64,000 nucleotides of DNA from NCBI GenBank assembly GCA_032433595.1, contig JASWJB010000211.1:1-64000 (forward strand), given 5' to 3'. Source of the DNA: Conoideocrella luteorostrata. Taxonomy: Eukaryota; Ascomycota; Sordariomycetes; Hypocreales; Clavicipitaceae. The position numbers and the translations under genes were made by a program. Positions 1 to 13,379 of the stretch are shown here, one piece after another (position 1 is the first letter of the stretch; each line of letters starts with the position of its first letter). A model generated the notes under the pieces. That model saw only the letters and a program-made list of their open reading frames with translations. It searched no databases and had not been told where the DNA came from.

Positions 1-3000
1 ACTATTATATAAACTTATAAAGAAAAATAAAACATAGGAATAAAGTAATTTAGTATAAAAAGCTTTTAATAGTATTAAAAAACTAATACTCTTAGAACCT
101 ATATTAATTATATTTAATCTAAAAAAATTAGTAAAATTAGAAACTAATATATTTAATTTTACACTAAGTATATAAATTAAATAAAAAAATAATAAAAATA
201 AAATATATTTAATAGCCTTTTATTTAAAGAAGCTATATAAAGTAAAACTTAATTACCTTATTTATAATAAAAAATTCCTTACTATTATTAACTTATTTAA
301 GGAATTTTAATACTACTTATTAAGCATAAAACATTATATTAAGGTTTATATAAATTATAAGAATATTATATATTTTTCTATAATATAATAGCTAAATAAA
401 TAGTAAATTTAATAAGTAGAATACCTCTTAGAATTTAATTATAAAATTACCTATTAAAAAGGATTAAAAAATAATAAAGTAAACACTCTTAGCTAATAAA
501 GTAACTATAATATAGGAATACTTATTATTAAAGGATAATTACTTAAGTTTAATACGCAAAGAAACTTATAATAATAATAGTTAAATATAATCTTTAAGGT
601 AATATTAAATAATTTAGTATATTATTAAGTACTATAGTAAATAAAAAAATATATTAAATATATTTAGGAAGTACCTATAGAATATAATATAAAGTAGTCT
701 AATATACTATAATATAAAGGAAAAGTCTAAATACTACTAGAATTATAAAAGGAATATATAGAAATCCTATATATATACCTTATTTTAAGATATTAAGGGA
801 TATAAAAAACAATAAATAAAATATAATAAAATTATAACTTCCCTAGACTTAAGAAAATTATATAAGAAGTAATTAAAGAATATATAAAATATATATAAAG
901 CAAAGCTTTTAGGTATAAACCTTATAGACACCTATAACCACTTTAGGTACCGCAAAAGCCTTAGGAATCTATTGTATTTAACTATATTACTAAGCTATTA
1001 TTATCTAAAGAACCCTTAATAAATATTAAATATAATAATATATTTATAATTATAAATAAACTTATAAAATATAGCTATTTTTTACTATTTAGAGAAATAA
1101 GTAACGCAAAAAAACTAGCTTATATATTCCTATAAATAATTATAAGTAACTATAAACTACTAAAAGAAATTATTTTAAATAAAAAAACTATATTTATCTT
1201 TAATTTCTAGTAAGCCTTAATAGTATAATTAGGAATAAAATATAAGCTTAGTATAGTATATTACCTATAAACTAATAAATAAACTAAAAGATTAAACTAA
1301 ACATTAGAATAGTACCTTTAATATTATATTAATTATAATTAAAATAATTAAGTAAAAAAATTACTAATAGCTTAACTAGCTTATAATAGTATAGTTATAG
1401 AATCTATAAAAACATTACTAATATATATAAACTATAAATATAATCTAGAAATCTTTAGAATACCTATATAAGGGCTAAATACTAAAAAAGCTATACTTAA
1501 TATAAGAAATATATAAAAACTTTATAAGGAAATAAAAGTAAAACTTAAATTTATTTATATTAAAATATAAAAGTATTATAATTAAAAAAGATTAAAAGGA
1601 CTAATTTTCTTAAGGGGAAATATAGTTTACTTACTTTAATAAAACATTAAAATAATATATTTAAGTAATAAATTAAATTATAAAAAATTAAAACCCTTTA
1701 AAGTAAAATAATAGATTTTAAAAAATAATTATAAACTTTTATTATTAATAATAATATAAATACACTTAATATTCTATATTTTACTCCTTAAACTAGCACT
1801 AAAAAATACACTAGCTAAAGAAAACATTAAAGTCTTAAATAAAATAAAATATAAAGTAAAATAAATAATAAATATATAAATAAAAAGGAAATAATAATAA
1901 TATTTTATTAAATAAAAAGGATATAAATTAAAAGAAAATATATAAGAATTAGTTTAAAATTTAGGAAACTATAAGGCTATAATATAATAATTTAATTAAG
2001 AATAAGCACTATAATAATATACTAAGGACCTCTATGCTTATATCTTATAAAATAAACTCTTAGTCTAAGACACTAGCGCCTCCTTACTCCTATATATTAT
2101 AAATAGCCTTAAATTCCTACTATTATGCTTTAGTAAGCTTAGCTTATTAAGCCTTTTCTTTTTATTTCTTTATTTCCTTTAGTTCCTCTAAAGAACTTAT
2201 CTTTTATTTTACTATTATTATGCTTTTTTTATATAATTAATGTTTTATATAATAAAGTTATATTAAATAATTAAAGGCTTTATTTATTTTTTATTAGTGT
2301 TTTTAATAATATTTAATAAGTAGCTCTTTAGCTACCTTTTCCTTATACTTAAGGTATTATAGTTCCTTAGAGATTTAAGTAACTAAGAAAAAAGTTAAAA
2401 AGAAAAAAAGAATAAAAAAAAGGGAAAGAGTATACTATTTACTATTAAAGTTAAGAAATTATTATAAAAATAACCTAAGGAATAGTATAATAAATAATAA
2501 TTTTTATCTTTTATAGCTATATAAGGGAAACCCCTTTATTTATAATAAGAATATAATAATACTTTAAAACTATATTTAAAAATAAAAGCTAATATTATAG
2601 TGTAGTTAATAGTAGATTTTAATTTTACTTAGGATTTCTTTATATAGTTAAGTATAGTATAAATAGTATATCTCTAAGAGATATAAGGTAAGGGAAAGAC
2701 TTATAAAATAATAACTAATAAGTAATAACTTATTTATAAAATAATATTAAGTCTTAAGGATAAAACTATTAAAAAGGGGATATTATATTATAACCCTAGC
2801 TAATAGGCTATAAGAAGGCTAGCTATAAGGCGCTAAACCCTTACTACTACACATAACCTATAAATAAAACAGGAGATATTCTATGGGAAAGCATAGTTAA
2901 GTTTACTTTAGTTTACATAAACCTTTAGTAAACCCTTCCCTATAGTATATATAGAGTTTACTTTAGTTTATATAAACCAAAGGTAAACCTCCTACTATAT

Positions 3001-3209
3001 AGGCACTATTAGATTACACTCTTTAGATATCTTAGATAATTAGTCTTTAATAGTTATTTAATTATTATAATTGTTTATTTATATCTATTAATTACTTAAA
3101 CTATTGCAACGTAATATCTCTTTGCTTAGAACGTATAATGCCCTATAACCTCTGCTAACATAAACCATGACTTAGGTTTATCCCTTAGGAACCAACCACA
3201 GCCGTCACA
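1..3209 (+). mobile_element. Element A: RIP-decayed chromodomain Ty3/Gypsy retrotransposon, 3' part, cut by window start
   Basis: The coding strand is +, because a polypurine tract (aaaaagggga, 2771-2780) lies just before the right-hand LTR. Reading through the stops, 905-1010 gives a Gypsy integrase linker and core start (KPYRHL..., PQKP*ESI), and 1900-1960 gives a chromodomain (YFIK*KGYKLKEN). The element is therefore a chromovirus. The same sequence appears inverted in elements B and C, so all three are one family. Every frame is full of stops and the DNA is extremely AT-rich, as expected of RIP, so nothing can be translated. The left half lies outside the window. The five bases after the LTR are CTACG; a matching copy should lie at the unseen left end. 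Confidence 0.85.
2786..3209 (+). repeat. 3' LTR of element A (inverted relative to B and C LTRs)
   Basis: This 424-bp segment is the reverse complement of the LTRs at 4272, 11677, 12955 and 20344. It ends in CCGTCACA, the complement of the TGTGACGG start seen in B and C. Its left edge is decayed (TATTATAACCC where the unmutated copies imply TGTTACGACCC). About 100 bp at the right end are only partly mutated. Confidence 0.9.
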
Positions 3210-4271
3210 CTACGCCTCTCTATAGCCCTCCCCTTACTAATAGTAGCGCCTTATTTAATAATAATGCGTTATATTTATTATTTCCTTTATTTACTAATAG
3301 CCCCTAAGGGGGTATTTAAACTTTATTAGTTTAGGTTCTTATTATTTTTAGCTTACTCTTAAAGCACTAATAAAGTATTACCCCTTTAGTTTTTTACTAG
3401 GTATTACTTATAGTTTTTTGTTTACCCTAAGTAGCCTTAGTTATTTTCTTAGTAAGTATTAGTAAGAAATAAAATACCCCTTTTTTAAGCTTATTATATA
3501 TATAAATATCTCCTTACTTAGCCTTATAGTAGTTTAGTGCCTTTATATTCTTTATACTTTTTAAGGGTTTTTATATTAAGAGTGTGTAACCTTACTACTT
3601 AACTAGGATATTTTAGCAATAGCCTTAGCTTAGTATATTCTTAGTAGCTAGTATTTCCTTTATAGTATACTTATCTAGGGATAGGTTAGTGCTATTAATC
3701 TTTAGTTCTAGGGCTAGGTAGTAGTTTAGTAATATTTAGGATAAGAGTAGATTTATTACTATATACTTTAATAAGTTTACATAAAAGATAAGGTAAATAC
3801 CTTATAAAATATCTAAATAAGCTATAAATAGTATTAAAACCTCTAGCACTTTATACTTTACTATAACTTAGTCTAGCTTATAACTTAGTTTATTTATCTT
3901 AATATTATAAAGGCTAAGCTATATAAAATCTCTTAGCTTAAATTATTCCGCGGGTTACTAGTGCTAGTTAGTATTCTTTTATTACTATTACTATATAAAA
4001 TTAATTATAGCTTATATAAGCTATATTCCCTCTCTAAGGTAGTTAAGGAATAATATTACTCTCTCTTTTAAAGTAGTAGTAAAGTGGTTTGCCTTTAATA
4101 CTACTTATATTAATTCTACGTTAAACTTATATAGGGCCTAGTTTAGGCTTACTCTAGTTACTAATAAATTTTACTTATTTAATACTAGCTAGCACACTAG
4201 GAAATAGTTTACCTAGTTATACTATAAGAATATTATTATTATCCTAAGTATTACTTATACTTCTTAGTTTA
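3210..4271 (-). mobile_element. Element D fragment 1: C-terminal integrase and tail of the older host Gypsy element
   Basis: Translated on the - strand from 4271 downward and reading through stops, it continues Gypsy integrase past the catalytic core: a segment like QLGKLFPSVLASIK matches the usual WxxWLPxAEFAxN region. Farther on, around 3600-3800, a stretch resembles the RIHPVFHVSLLxP tail. It abuts element A at 3209 and element B at 4272. The last five bases (GTTTA, 4267-4271) are one copy of B's target duplication. D's 3' LTR is not seen between 3210 and 4271, so A also interrupts D and the rest of D lies outside the window. Confidence 0.7.
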
Positions 4272-4695
4272 TGTGACGGCTGTGATTAGTTCCCAAGGGA
4301 TAAACCCAAGTCGTGGTTTATGTTAGCAGAGGTTACAGGGCGTTATACGTTCTAAGCAAAGAGATATTACGTTATAATAGTTTAGATAATTAATAGATAT
4401 AAATAAATAATTATAATAATTAAATAACTATTAAAGACTAATTATCTAAGATATCTAAAGAGTGTAATTTAGTGGTGCTTATATAGTAGGTAGTTTACCT
4501 TTAGTTCACGTGAACTAAAGTAAACTCTATGTGTATTATAAGGGGGGGTTTACTAAAGGTTCACGCGAACTAAAGTAAACCTAGCTAAGCTTATCTATAG
4601 AATATCTCTTATTTTGCTTATAGGTTATATATAGAGTAGGGTTTTTAGCGCCTTATAGCTAGCCTTCTTATAGCCTACTAGCTAAGGTTATAATA
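4272..4695 (-). repeat. Left (3') LTR of element B
   Basis: 424 bp, beginning TGTGACGG and ending in the decayed GGTTATAATA (GGTCGTAACA in the best-preserved copies). It contains a perfect 22-bp palindrome centred on CACGTG at 4499-4520 and a second imperfect CACGCG-centred palindrome near 4550-4585. Confidence 0.92.
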
Positions 4696-7600
4696 TAATA
4701 TCCCCTCTTTAATAGTCTTATCCTTAAGACTTAATATTATTTTATAAATAAATTACTACTTATTAGTTTTTATTAATAAGTTCCTTCTTTCTTATATCTC
4801 TTAAGATATATTACTTATATTATATTTAATTATATAAAGAAACCTTATAAGAAATTAAAATCTACTATTAACCATACTATAATGTTAGCTTTTATCTTTA
4901 AATATAGTTTTAAAGTATTATTATATTCTTATTATAAGTAAAGAGGGCTTCCTTATATTACTATAAAAGACAAAAATTATTATTTTTTGTGTTACTCTTT
5001 AGGTTATTTTTATAATAATTCTTTAGCCTTAATAGTAAATAGTATATATTTTTATTTCCTTTTTTTTTTCTTATATTCTTAACTTATACTTTAGTAGCTT
5101 AAATCTTAAAGGAACTAAAATACCTAAAATATAAGGAAGAGGTAGCTAAAGAACTTATCTTAAAGCGTTATAAAAGGCAAAAGGAATTATTATAATAAGT
5201 ATAGTAAAATACTAATAAGGCTTTTAATTATTTAATATATCTTTATTATATAAAGTATTAGCTATATAAAAAAGGTATAATAATAGTATAATAAGAAATA
5301 AATTTCTTAGAAGAGTTAAAGGAAATAAAGAGATAAAAGGAAAAGGCTTATTAAGCTAAGCTTATTAAGGTATAATAATAAGAATCTAAGGCTATTTATA
5401 ATATATAAGAGTAAGGAGGCATTAGTGTCTTAAACTAAGAGTTTATTTTATAAGATATAAGTATAAAAGTCCTTAGTATATTATTATAGTACTTATTCTT
5501 AATTAAATTATTATATTATAGCTTTATAGTTTCCTAAATTTTAAATTAATTCTTATGTATTTTCTTTTAATTTATATTTTTTTTACTTAATAAAATATTA
5601 TTATTATTTTCCCTTTATTTATATATTTATTATTTATTTTACCTTATATTTTATTTTATTTAAAACTTTAATATTTTCTTTAGCTAATATATTTTTTAGT
5701 GCTAATTTAAGGAGTAAAATATAGAATATTAGGTATATTTATATTATTATTAGTAATAAGAGTTTATAATTATTTTCTAAAATTTATTACTTTACCTTAA
5801 AGGGTCTTAATTTTTTATAATTTAATTTATTACTTAGTTATATTATTTTAATATTTTATTAAAGTAAGTAAACTATATCCCTTTTTAAGAAAATTAGTCT
5901 CTTTAATCTTTTTTAATTATAGTATTTTTATATTCTTATATAAATAAATTTAAGTTTTATTCTTATTTTTTTATAAAGTTTCTATATATTTTTTATATTA
6001 AGTATAGCTTTCTTTGTATTTAGCCCTTATATAAGTATCCTAAAGACTTCTAGATTATATTTATAGTTTATATATATTAGTAATATTCTTATAGATTTTA
6101 TAACTATACTATTATAAATTAATTAAGCTATTAATAATTTTTTTACTTAATTATTTTAATTATAATTAATATAATATTAAAGGTATTATTTTAATGTTTA
6201 ATTTAATCTTTTTATTTATTTATTAGTTTATAGGTAATATACTATACTAAGCTTATGTTTTATTCTTAATTATGCTATTAAGGCTTATTAAAATTTAGAA
6301 ATAAATATAGTTTCTTTATTTAAAATAATTTCTTTTAGTAGTTTATAGTTACTAGTAATTATTTATAAGAATATATAAGCTAGTTTCTTTATATTACTTA
6401 CTTCTTTAAATAGTAAAAAGTAGCTATATTTTATAAGTTTATTTATAACTATAAATATATTATTATATTTAATATTTATTAAGGGTTTTTTAAATAATAG
6501 TAACTTAGTAATATAATTACATATAATAAACTCCTAAGGCTTTTATAATACCTAAAGTGGTTATAAGTGCTTATAAGGTTTATGCCTAGAGGCTTTACTT
6601 TATATATATTTTATATATTCTTTAATTACTTCTTATATAATTTTCTTAAGTTTAAGGAAGTTATAGCTTTATTATATTTTATTTATTGTTTTTTATATTC
6701 CTTAATATCCTAAGATAAAATATATATATAGAATCTTTATATATTCCTTTTATAGTTTTAATAGTATTTAGACTTTTCCTTTATATTATAGTATATTAAA
6801 CTACTTTATATTATATTTAATAAGTACTTCTTAAATATATTTAATATATTCTTTTATTTACTATAATACTTAATAATATACTAAATTATTTAATATTACC
6901 TTAAAAATTATATTTAACTATTATTATTATAAGTTCTTTTATATATTAAACTTAAGTAACTATTCTTTAATAATAAGTGTTTCTATATTATAGTTACTTT
7001 ATTAACTAAGAGCATTTACTTTACTATTTTTTAATCCTTTATAATAAGTAATTTTATAATTAAATTCTAAGAGGTATTTTACTTATTAAATTTATTATTT
7101 ATTTAATTATTATATTATAGAAAAGTATATAATATTTTTATAATTTATATAAACCTTAATATAATGTTTTATGCTTAATAAGTAGTGTTAAAATTCCTTA
7201 AATAAGTTAATAATAGTAAGGAATTCTTTATTATATATAAGGTAATTAAGTTTTACTCTTTATAATTTCTTTAAATAAAAGGCTATTAAATATATTTTTT
7301 TATTATTATTTTTTTACTTAATTTATATACTTAGCGTAAAATTAAATATATTAATTTCTAGTTTTATTAGTTTTTTTAGATTAAATATAATTAAAACTAG
7401 TTCTAAGAGTATTAGTTTCTTAATATTATTAAAAGCTTTTTATACTAAATTGCTTTATTTTTATGTTTTATTTTTCTTTATAAGTTTATATAATAGTATT
7501 ATAATTTTCCTAAAGTTCTTTATAAATTATTAGTAATAGTTTATAAACCCTAGGAAACTCTATATTTTTATAATATTTCTTAGTATTAATTATTCTTTAA

Positions 7601-10600
7601 TAGCTTTAATTTTTGTTTTTTTTATTTATATTTTATTAAGTTAAATAATATATTTAAAGAAGTTTACTTTTTATATATAAAACTTACTTTTCTTTAGTTT
7701 TATTAATAACTTTATATTCTAAAGTATTACTAAAACCTTATATATATATTCCTTATATTTTTTAAGATTCTTTAAGAAAATTAAAATATTATTAAAATAT
7801 ATAACTATAAAAATATTAAGGTATTTTTATAGTATATTATTAATTATTCTTTAGAATATTATAAGTATATTTATAAGTCTAAATAATATAACTAAGTACT
7901 TAAATAGTTTAAACTTTATTTTAAAGGCTATTTTTTATTTATTACTTTTCTTAATTTAAATTAAGTTATAAGCTCTTTTAAGATTAAAAGCTATAAATTA
8001 ATTTATTTTATATAGTTAATCCTATAACTTAGTAATAAGTAGTAAGGGTATTTAGTCCTTAATAGTAATATTATTAAGTTATTAGTAATTTATAATAAGT
8101 TATAACTTTTTATTTTTTTTTAATATAAATATAATAAGGTATTTTACTTTTAAAGTTAATATTTATATATAGCCTTTAGTTAATATTTTATTAATATATT
8201 CTTATAGTATCTTTAGTTATTTTTTATTAAGACTATAGATTTTATTAAATATTATTAATATTCTTTTTTTTAGAATAATTTTATAATCCTACTTATTATA
8301 TTTTAGTACTTTAGTATTAAGTTCTTTTTAAAATAGTTTAATATACTTTTAGTATTCCTTTAGGATATTTTTTAGTTATTTTTCCTTTAATTTAAGACTT
8401 TCTTTTATTTTTATAGGCTTTTTTATTATATTATTAATATATATAAGGTTTTTCCTTAGAGTAGTAATAACTCTTTAGATCTTATAATTCTTTAATTTTA
8501 TTTATTTATAATATACTTTAGGTTATAATATAGTCTTTATTATTATAGGTTTAGCTTTTGCCTTATATATTTTACTTATTTTTATTATAGCTAAGTTATA
8601 ATAAAATTTCGCTTTTTCTAAATTATTTTAATACTATTAGTTTACGCTATTATTTTAATATAAATAGCTAGTCCTTTAGTTTATTAATAGGTTACTCTCC
8701 CTTAGCTATAAATATCCTAAGACTATATTATACTTTAATATATTTATAATATTATAAATAATAGTTTTAAAATATCCTTAAATAATAAATAATAAGTAAA
8801 AAGTCTTTATATTAATTATCTTATTATTATAAAAAAATATTTCTTTTTTAATATTATAAAGTTAATAAGGTTCTTTTTTTATATTTTATAGTAATTAGTA
8901 ATAATTAATAACTTTAGGTAAGATATAATTACTTATTATATTATTATTTATAAGTGCTTTTATATAATATCCTAAGATCTTAGCTTTTAATATTAGTTTA
9001 TATTATATTTTATTATTATTAGTTTTATATAAGGTTATTAGTTTCTTTCTTATTAAGCTAGTCTATAGCCCTTTTATAAATAGTATACCTTGTTTTTTAA
9101 ATCTAGAATAGTTTCTTTATTAATTTATTTTTTAATTTCCTTATGCTATTTTATAGTATTATTATTTTTAATAGCTTATTTAAAACCTATTCTTTATTTA
9201 TATAAATATATAAGTTATATATATATTTAGTGTTTTATTTCTATATACTAATTATAATAATAATTCTTATAGTTTACTATATATCTCTATTAATAGTTTT
9301 ATATATTATATTAGCACTATTTATTATAGTAATCTTTGTTTTATTATTATAATTTCTTAGCTTTTATAGGGTTATTCTTTTTATATAACTTAAATAATTA
9401 TCTTATATCTTAGTATATTTTTAGTGTTTTAAATTACTATTTATGCTATTTCTTTGCTTTATTTACTAAATATTTTAGGTATTATAGTAAGTTATATATA
9501 TTATAATTAGTTATTTTATAGGCTTTTATTCCTAGTAATTATTTATATTATTAAGGGTTAATATATTTTTCCCTTTAATGCTATTTAATTGCTTTTCTTA
9601 GTAAGTATATTTAGTATATATTTATTTTATATAATAGTATTAATACTCCTATGTTTTAGCACTATAATAGTATACTTACGTTAGGTTTAAGAATAATAAT
9701 ATATTTTTTATTTCTAAGTGTTATTCTTTATTCTTTAAGTTTATAGGCTAGGTATAGTTATATAATAATATATTTTACTATATATTTTAGAAAGATATTT
9801 AGTTTTATTTTAGTATAAAAATATATTTTATATTTAAAGTATATATATAATACTTATAAAATATAATAATATTTATTATAGTTTAAGTATATTTATAGGT
9901 TATTCTTAAATTCTCTTAATAGTTCTTATAGTCTTATAGCTACTACTATAAAGTTATTACTTAGGATTAAGATTACTATATCTTTTCCTTATAGTATAGG
10001 TTAATATTAAATAAATATCTATTTTTAGTTAAATATAAAAGGTTTAGGTTTAATTTATATAAGAATATCTTAATATTATATATTATAGTATTTTATATTA
10101 TATTATAAGGTAATTTACTTATTTTTATTACTTTCTTTATATAATAATATTTTATAGTTTTAGTTAAACTTATTATTATTATTATTATCTTTAGGTATAT
10201 CTTAATCTTAATTTATAGTGCTAAATAAACTAGTATTATTAATACTTAGTGCCCTTTCTCCTTATAACTATATAAGAAGTTATATAGCTTTTTCTTCTTA
10301 TTATTAAAGGTTTTTTTTTACTACTTATTTTACTTTATTTATTTTTACTTAAATTTCTTAGTAAGTTTATTATTTAATTTATTATAGTTTAGTTTCTTAT
10401 TCCCTTTTTAGTAAAGGAATTTTACTAGTTATAGCTAAGGTTTTCTTAGGCTACTTTAGAAACTATTTATTACCTTATTTATTACTAAGGTATATAATAT
10501 AGTTATTATTATAATATTTAGTTTAGTTAAGGTTTTAGTGTTTAATATTTATATTAGTATTATTAAGTTATTTCTTATTATTTAAAGCTAGTTTTTACTT

Positions 10601-11676
10601 TTTCTTAAGTTATTTATATTCCCTAGAGAAATATCCTTTTTTCTTATAATTATAGTACTTTACCTTTTCTTTATTAAACTTCTTTATAGTGTTTAAGTTT
10701 ATTTATTTTAGGTTAATAATATATATATATATAATAAGCTTTTATTATTATTTACCTTAATTACTAAGGTTTTTTTATATATTATTATACTAGTTTTTGC
10801 TACCTTAATTCTTTTCTTAGTATTACTTATACTATTTATTATTAATATATACTATAATATTAATATAGTTAGTAAAGGTATTTAGTTAATTTAGTTTATA
10901 GAGTTTATTCTTAACTTCCTTCTTAAGTCTTTTATAGTATATAAACATAAGATAGGCTTATTCCTATAGAAGTTTAGAGATTATTTATAAAAATATTATA
11001 AAATATTTAAATATTAATCCTTTTTAATATAAGTTTTATAGTTTATTTTTTATTTTTTATTCTTTATTTATAGTTTTAAATATTTAATAAATAAAGTTCT
11101 TAAATTCTTAATAAAATAAAAAGATATAAATTATATTTAGTTTATAGGTTTCTAAAAAAAAGTTTTTTATATAATTATATAATATAGGTTTAAACTAAGA
11201 AAGTATAGGTTTAGTAAGTTTACTTATAGTATACTATACTTTAAATACTTTATTTTTAAATTATACTAAGAAATATATAAAGTAAGCTTAAAGCTAAGTA
11301 AGAAATAACTATAAGGTACTTATAGTATTATTAAATAATCCTAGTAATATAGGCTTTAGTATTTCTCTTAAGTCCTTACCCTTTATAATAAAGGTAATAA
11401 GTTTATTAAGTTTATTAATTTAGCCTTAATATATATTAGCTTATTTTTATATATACTAAGCTATTTTACTTATATATTATTTAGCTTATTTAATTTAGCT
11501 TTAAAAAAGTTAAATTATATTATTATATTTATTATTAAAGTTAATATTTATAGTATCTTAAAGATCCTTCTTTTTTCCTTTAAAGCTTAATTTATGCTTA
11601 AAGTTAAGAGCTATATTAATAATATAAGATATTACTTAAAGTAATATAATATAAGTTTAAATAAAAGTCTTTAATA

Positions 11677-12100
11677 TATAATAGCTATAATTAGTTCCTA
11701 AGGGATAAACCTAAGTTATAGTTTATATTAATAAAGGTTATAAGGTATTATATATTTTAAGTAAAAAGATATTATATTATAATAGTTTAGGTAATTAATA
11801 AATATAAATAAATAATTATAATAATTAAATAACTATTAAAGACTAATTATTTAAGATATCTAAAGAGTGTAATTTAGTAGTGCTTATATAGTAGGTAGTT
11901 TACCTTTAGTTTATGCAAACTAAAGTAAACTCTATGTGTATTATAGGGGGGGGTTCACTAGAGGTTCACGTGAACTAAAGTGAACCTAGCTAAGCCTATC
12001 CACGGAATATCTCTTGTCCTGCCTGTAGGTCACGTGTGGAGTGGGGTTTTTAGCGCCCCGTGGCCGGCCTTCTTGCAGCCCGCTAGCCAGGGTCGTAACA
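11677..12100 (-). repeat. Right (5') LTR of element B, with an unmutated outer end
   Basis: This is the 424-bp partner of the LTR at 4272. The inner 260 bp are heavily AT-shifted. From about 11945 to 12100 the sequence is GC-rich and seems to have escaped RIP, including a CACGTG-centred palindrome and the terminal GGTCGTAACA. It is followed directly by the target duplication GTTTA (12101-12105). Confidence 0.92.
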
Positions 12101-12954
12101 GTTTACCTATTCTATGCTATTATTTATTTAAGGGTAGTAAGATATAGAGAGAAGCTATTTAGTTTTAACTAAGCTATAGAGGGTTATTTAGAAGAAGCTA
12201 AGCTAGTCTAATCCTTAGTTTAAGATAATCTACCTAGGGAAGCTATAGAAATACTACTAGTAAGTCTTAAACCACTTTACGCATGCCTTAGCTATTATTA
12301 ATATTATTGCTTTTAGCTAGATATATTTTAATAGGTAGTTAGTAATAACTATTAAGTAGCGTAGTATAGTTTTATCTTTTGCTAGTAGGTTTATTATAAA
12401 GTCTATAGAGATTTAGCTCTAGTATTTATTAGTAGTTAGGATTAGTTTTAATAAGCCTTATTATTATTACTGTGATTTTTATGCCCCTATGTAGTAATAA
12501 TTCCTTATAAATCGCGTAATATTCTATAATATACTATCCTAGTAATAGTCCTAGTATAATACTTAAAATATTATATTCTTTCCTAGGTATTCTAGTATAA
12601 GGGAGTTATATATCTTTTATATTAAGGCTATAGTAAGCAGCTTATATAGTAGTATTTATAAATACCCTTAGAATTATAGCACGCTATATGTATTAAAGGT
12701 ATAGTTTACTACTTATTGCTTTATTTCTATCTTTAGTAGGAATTACCTTACCCCTATCTCTATTGCTTAACGCTAAGTAATATGCCTTAGGTCTTATATA
12801 GCTTAGTTTTATAGCTATTATAGGAAGGTTTTAGTAAAGAGAGTCTTGCCTCCTAGAGGTAGCTTGCCTTTATTTAGGTTACTTCTATGCTAGCCACTAG
12901 CTATATATAATAAGTTTACTATTAATACTAAGCATAGGAGTAGTGTATACTCTG
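12101..12954 (-). mobile_element. Element D fragment 2: integrase zinc-binding region and catalytic core
   Basis: Read on the - strand, stops ignored, this gives a recognisable Gypsy integrase: ISIDFIINLLAKDKTI, then LRYLIVITNYLLKYI, then FYSFPRQII. These match the DFI...VDR-type and GFPxxIxSD blocks of the DDE core. The upstream part (12480-12900) is consistent with the HHCC domain. The order and direction agree with the flanking D pieces. The right end carries CTCTG (12950-12954), one copy of element C's target duplication. The left end carries GTTTA from element B. Confidence 0.8.
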
Positions 12955-13379
12955 TGTGACGGCTGTGGTTAGTTCCCAAGGGATAAACCTAAGTCGTGGT
13001 TTATGTTAGCAGAGGTTATAGGGCATTGTACGTTCTAAGCAAAGAGATGTCACGTCGCAATGGTTTAAGTGATTAATAGATGTAGATAAATAATTATAAT
13101 AATTAAATAACTAGTTAAAGACTAACTATCTAAGATATCTAAAGAGTATAATCTAATAGTGCCTATATAGTAAGAGGTTTACCTTTAGTTCACGCGAACT
13201 AAAGTGAACTCTATATATACTATAAGGGAGGGTTTACTAGAGGTTCACGTAAACTAAAGTAAACCTAACTATGCTTTCCTATAGAATATCTCTTGTTTTA
13301 TTTATAGGTTATGTGTAATAATAGGGGTTTAGCGCTCTATAGCTAGCCTTCTTATAGCCTACTAGCTAGGGTTATAACA
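12955..13379 (-). repeat. Left (3') LTR of element C
   Basis: 425 bp, TGTGACGG to GGTTATAACA. The first ~120 bp (to about 13075) are nearly unmutated and give the best view of this end of the family consensus. Confidence 0.92.

Larger units (their letters stand above)
4272..12100 (-). mobile_element. Element B: complete RIP-decayed chromovirus-type Ty3/Gypsy retrotransposon
   Basis: The 7829-bp element has LTRs at 4272-4695 and 11677-12100 and the target duplication GTTTA at 4267-4271 and 12101-12105. The coding strand is -, shown by a polypurine tract (complement of tcccctcttt, 4701-4710) next to the left LTR. Reading through stops from right to left: a Gag CCHC knuckle near 10600-10660 with cysteine and histidine codons changed to Tyr (KYYNYKKKGYFSREYK); reverse transcriptase with YFNN in place of YxDD near 7778-7805; the SFLGFINYY block near 7541-7570; then integrase; and a chromodomain near 5530-5600. 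The changes are G-to-A and C-to-T, as RIP predicts. No product can be made. It sits inside element D. Confidence 0.92.
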
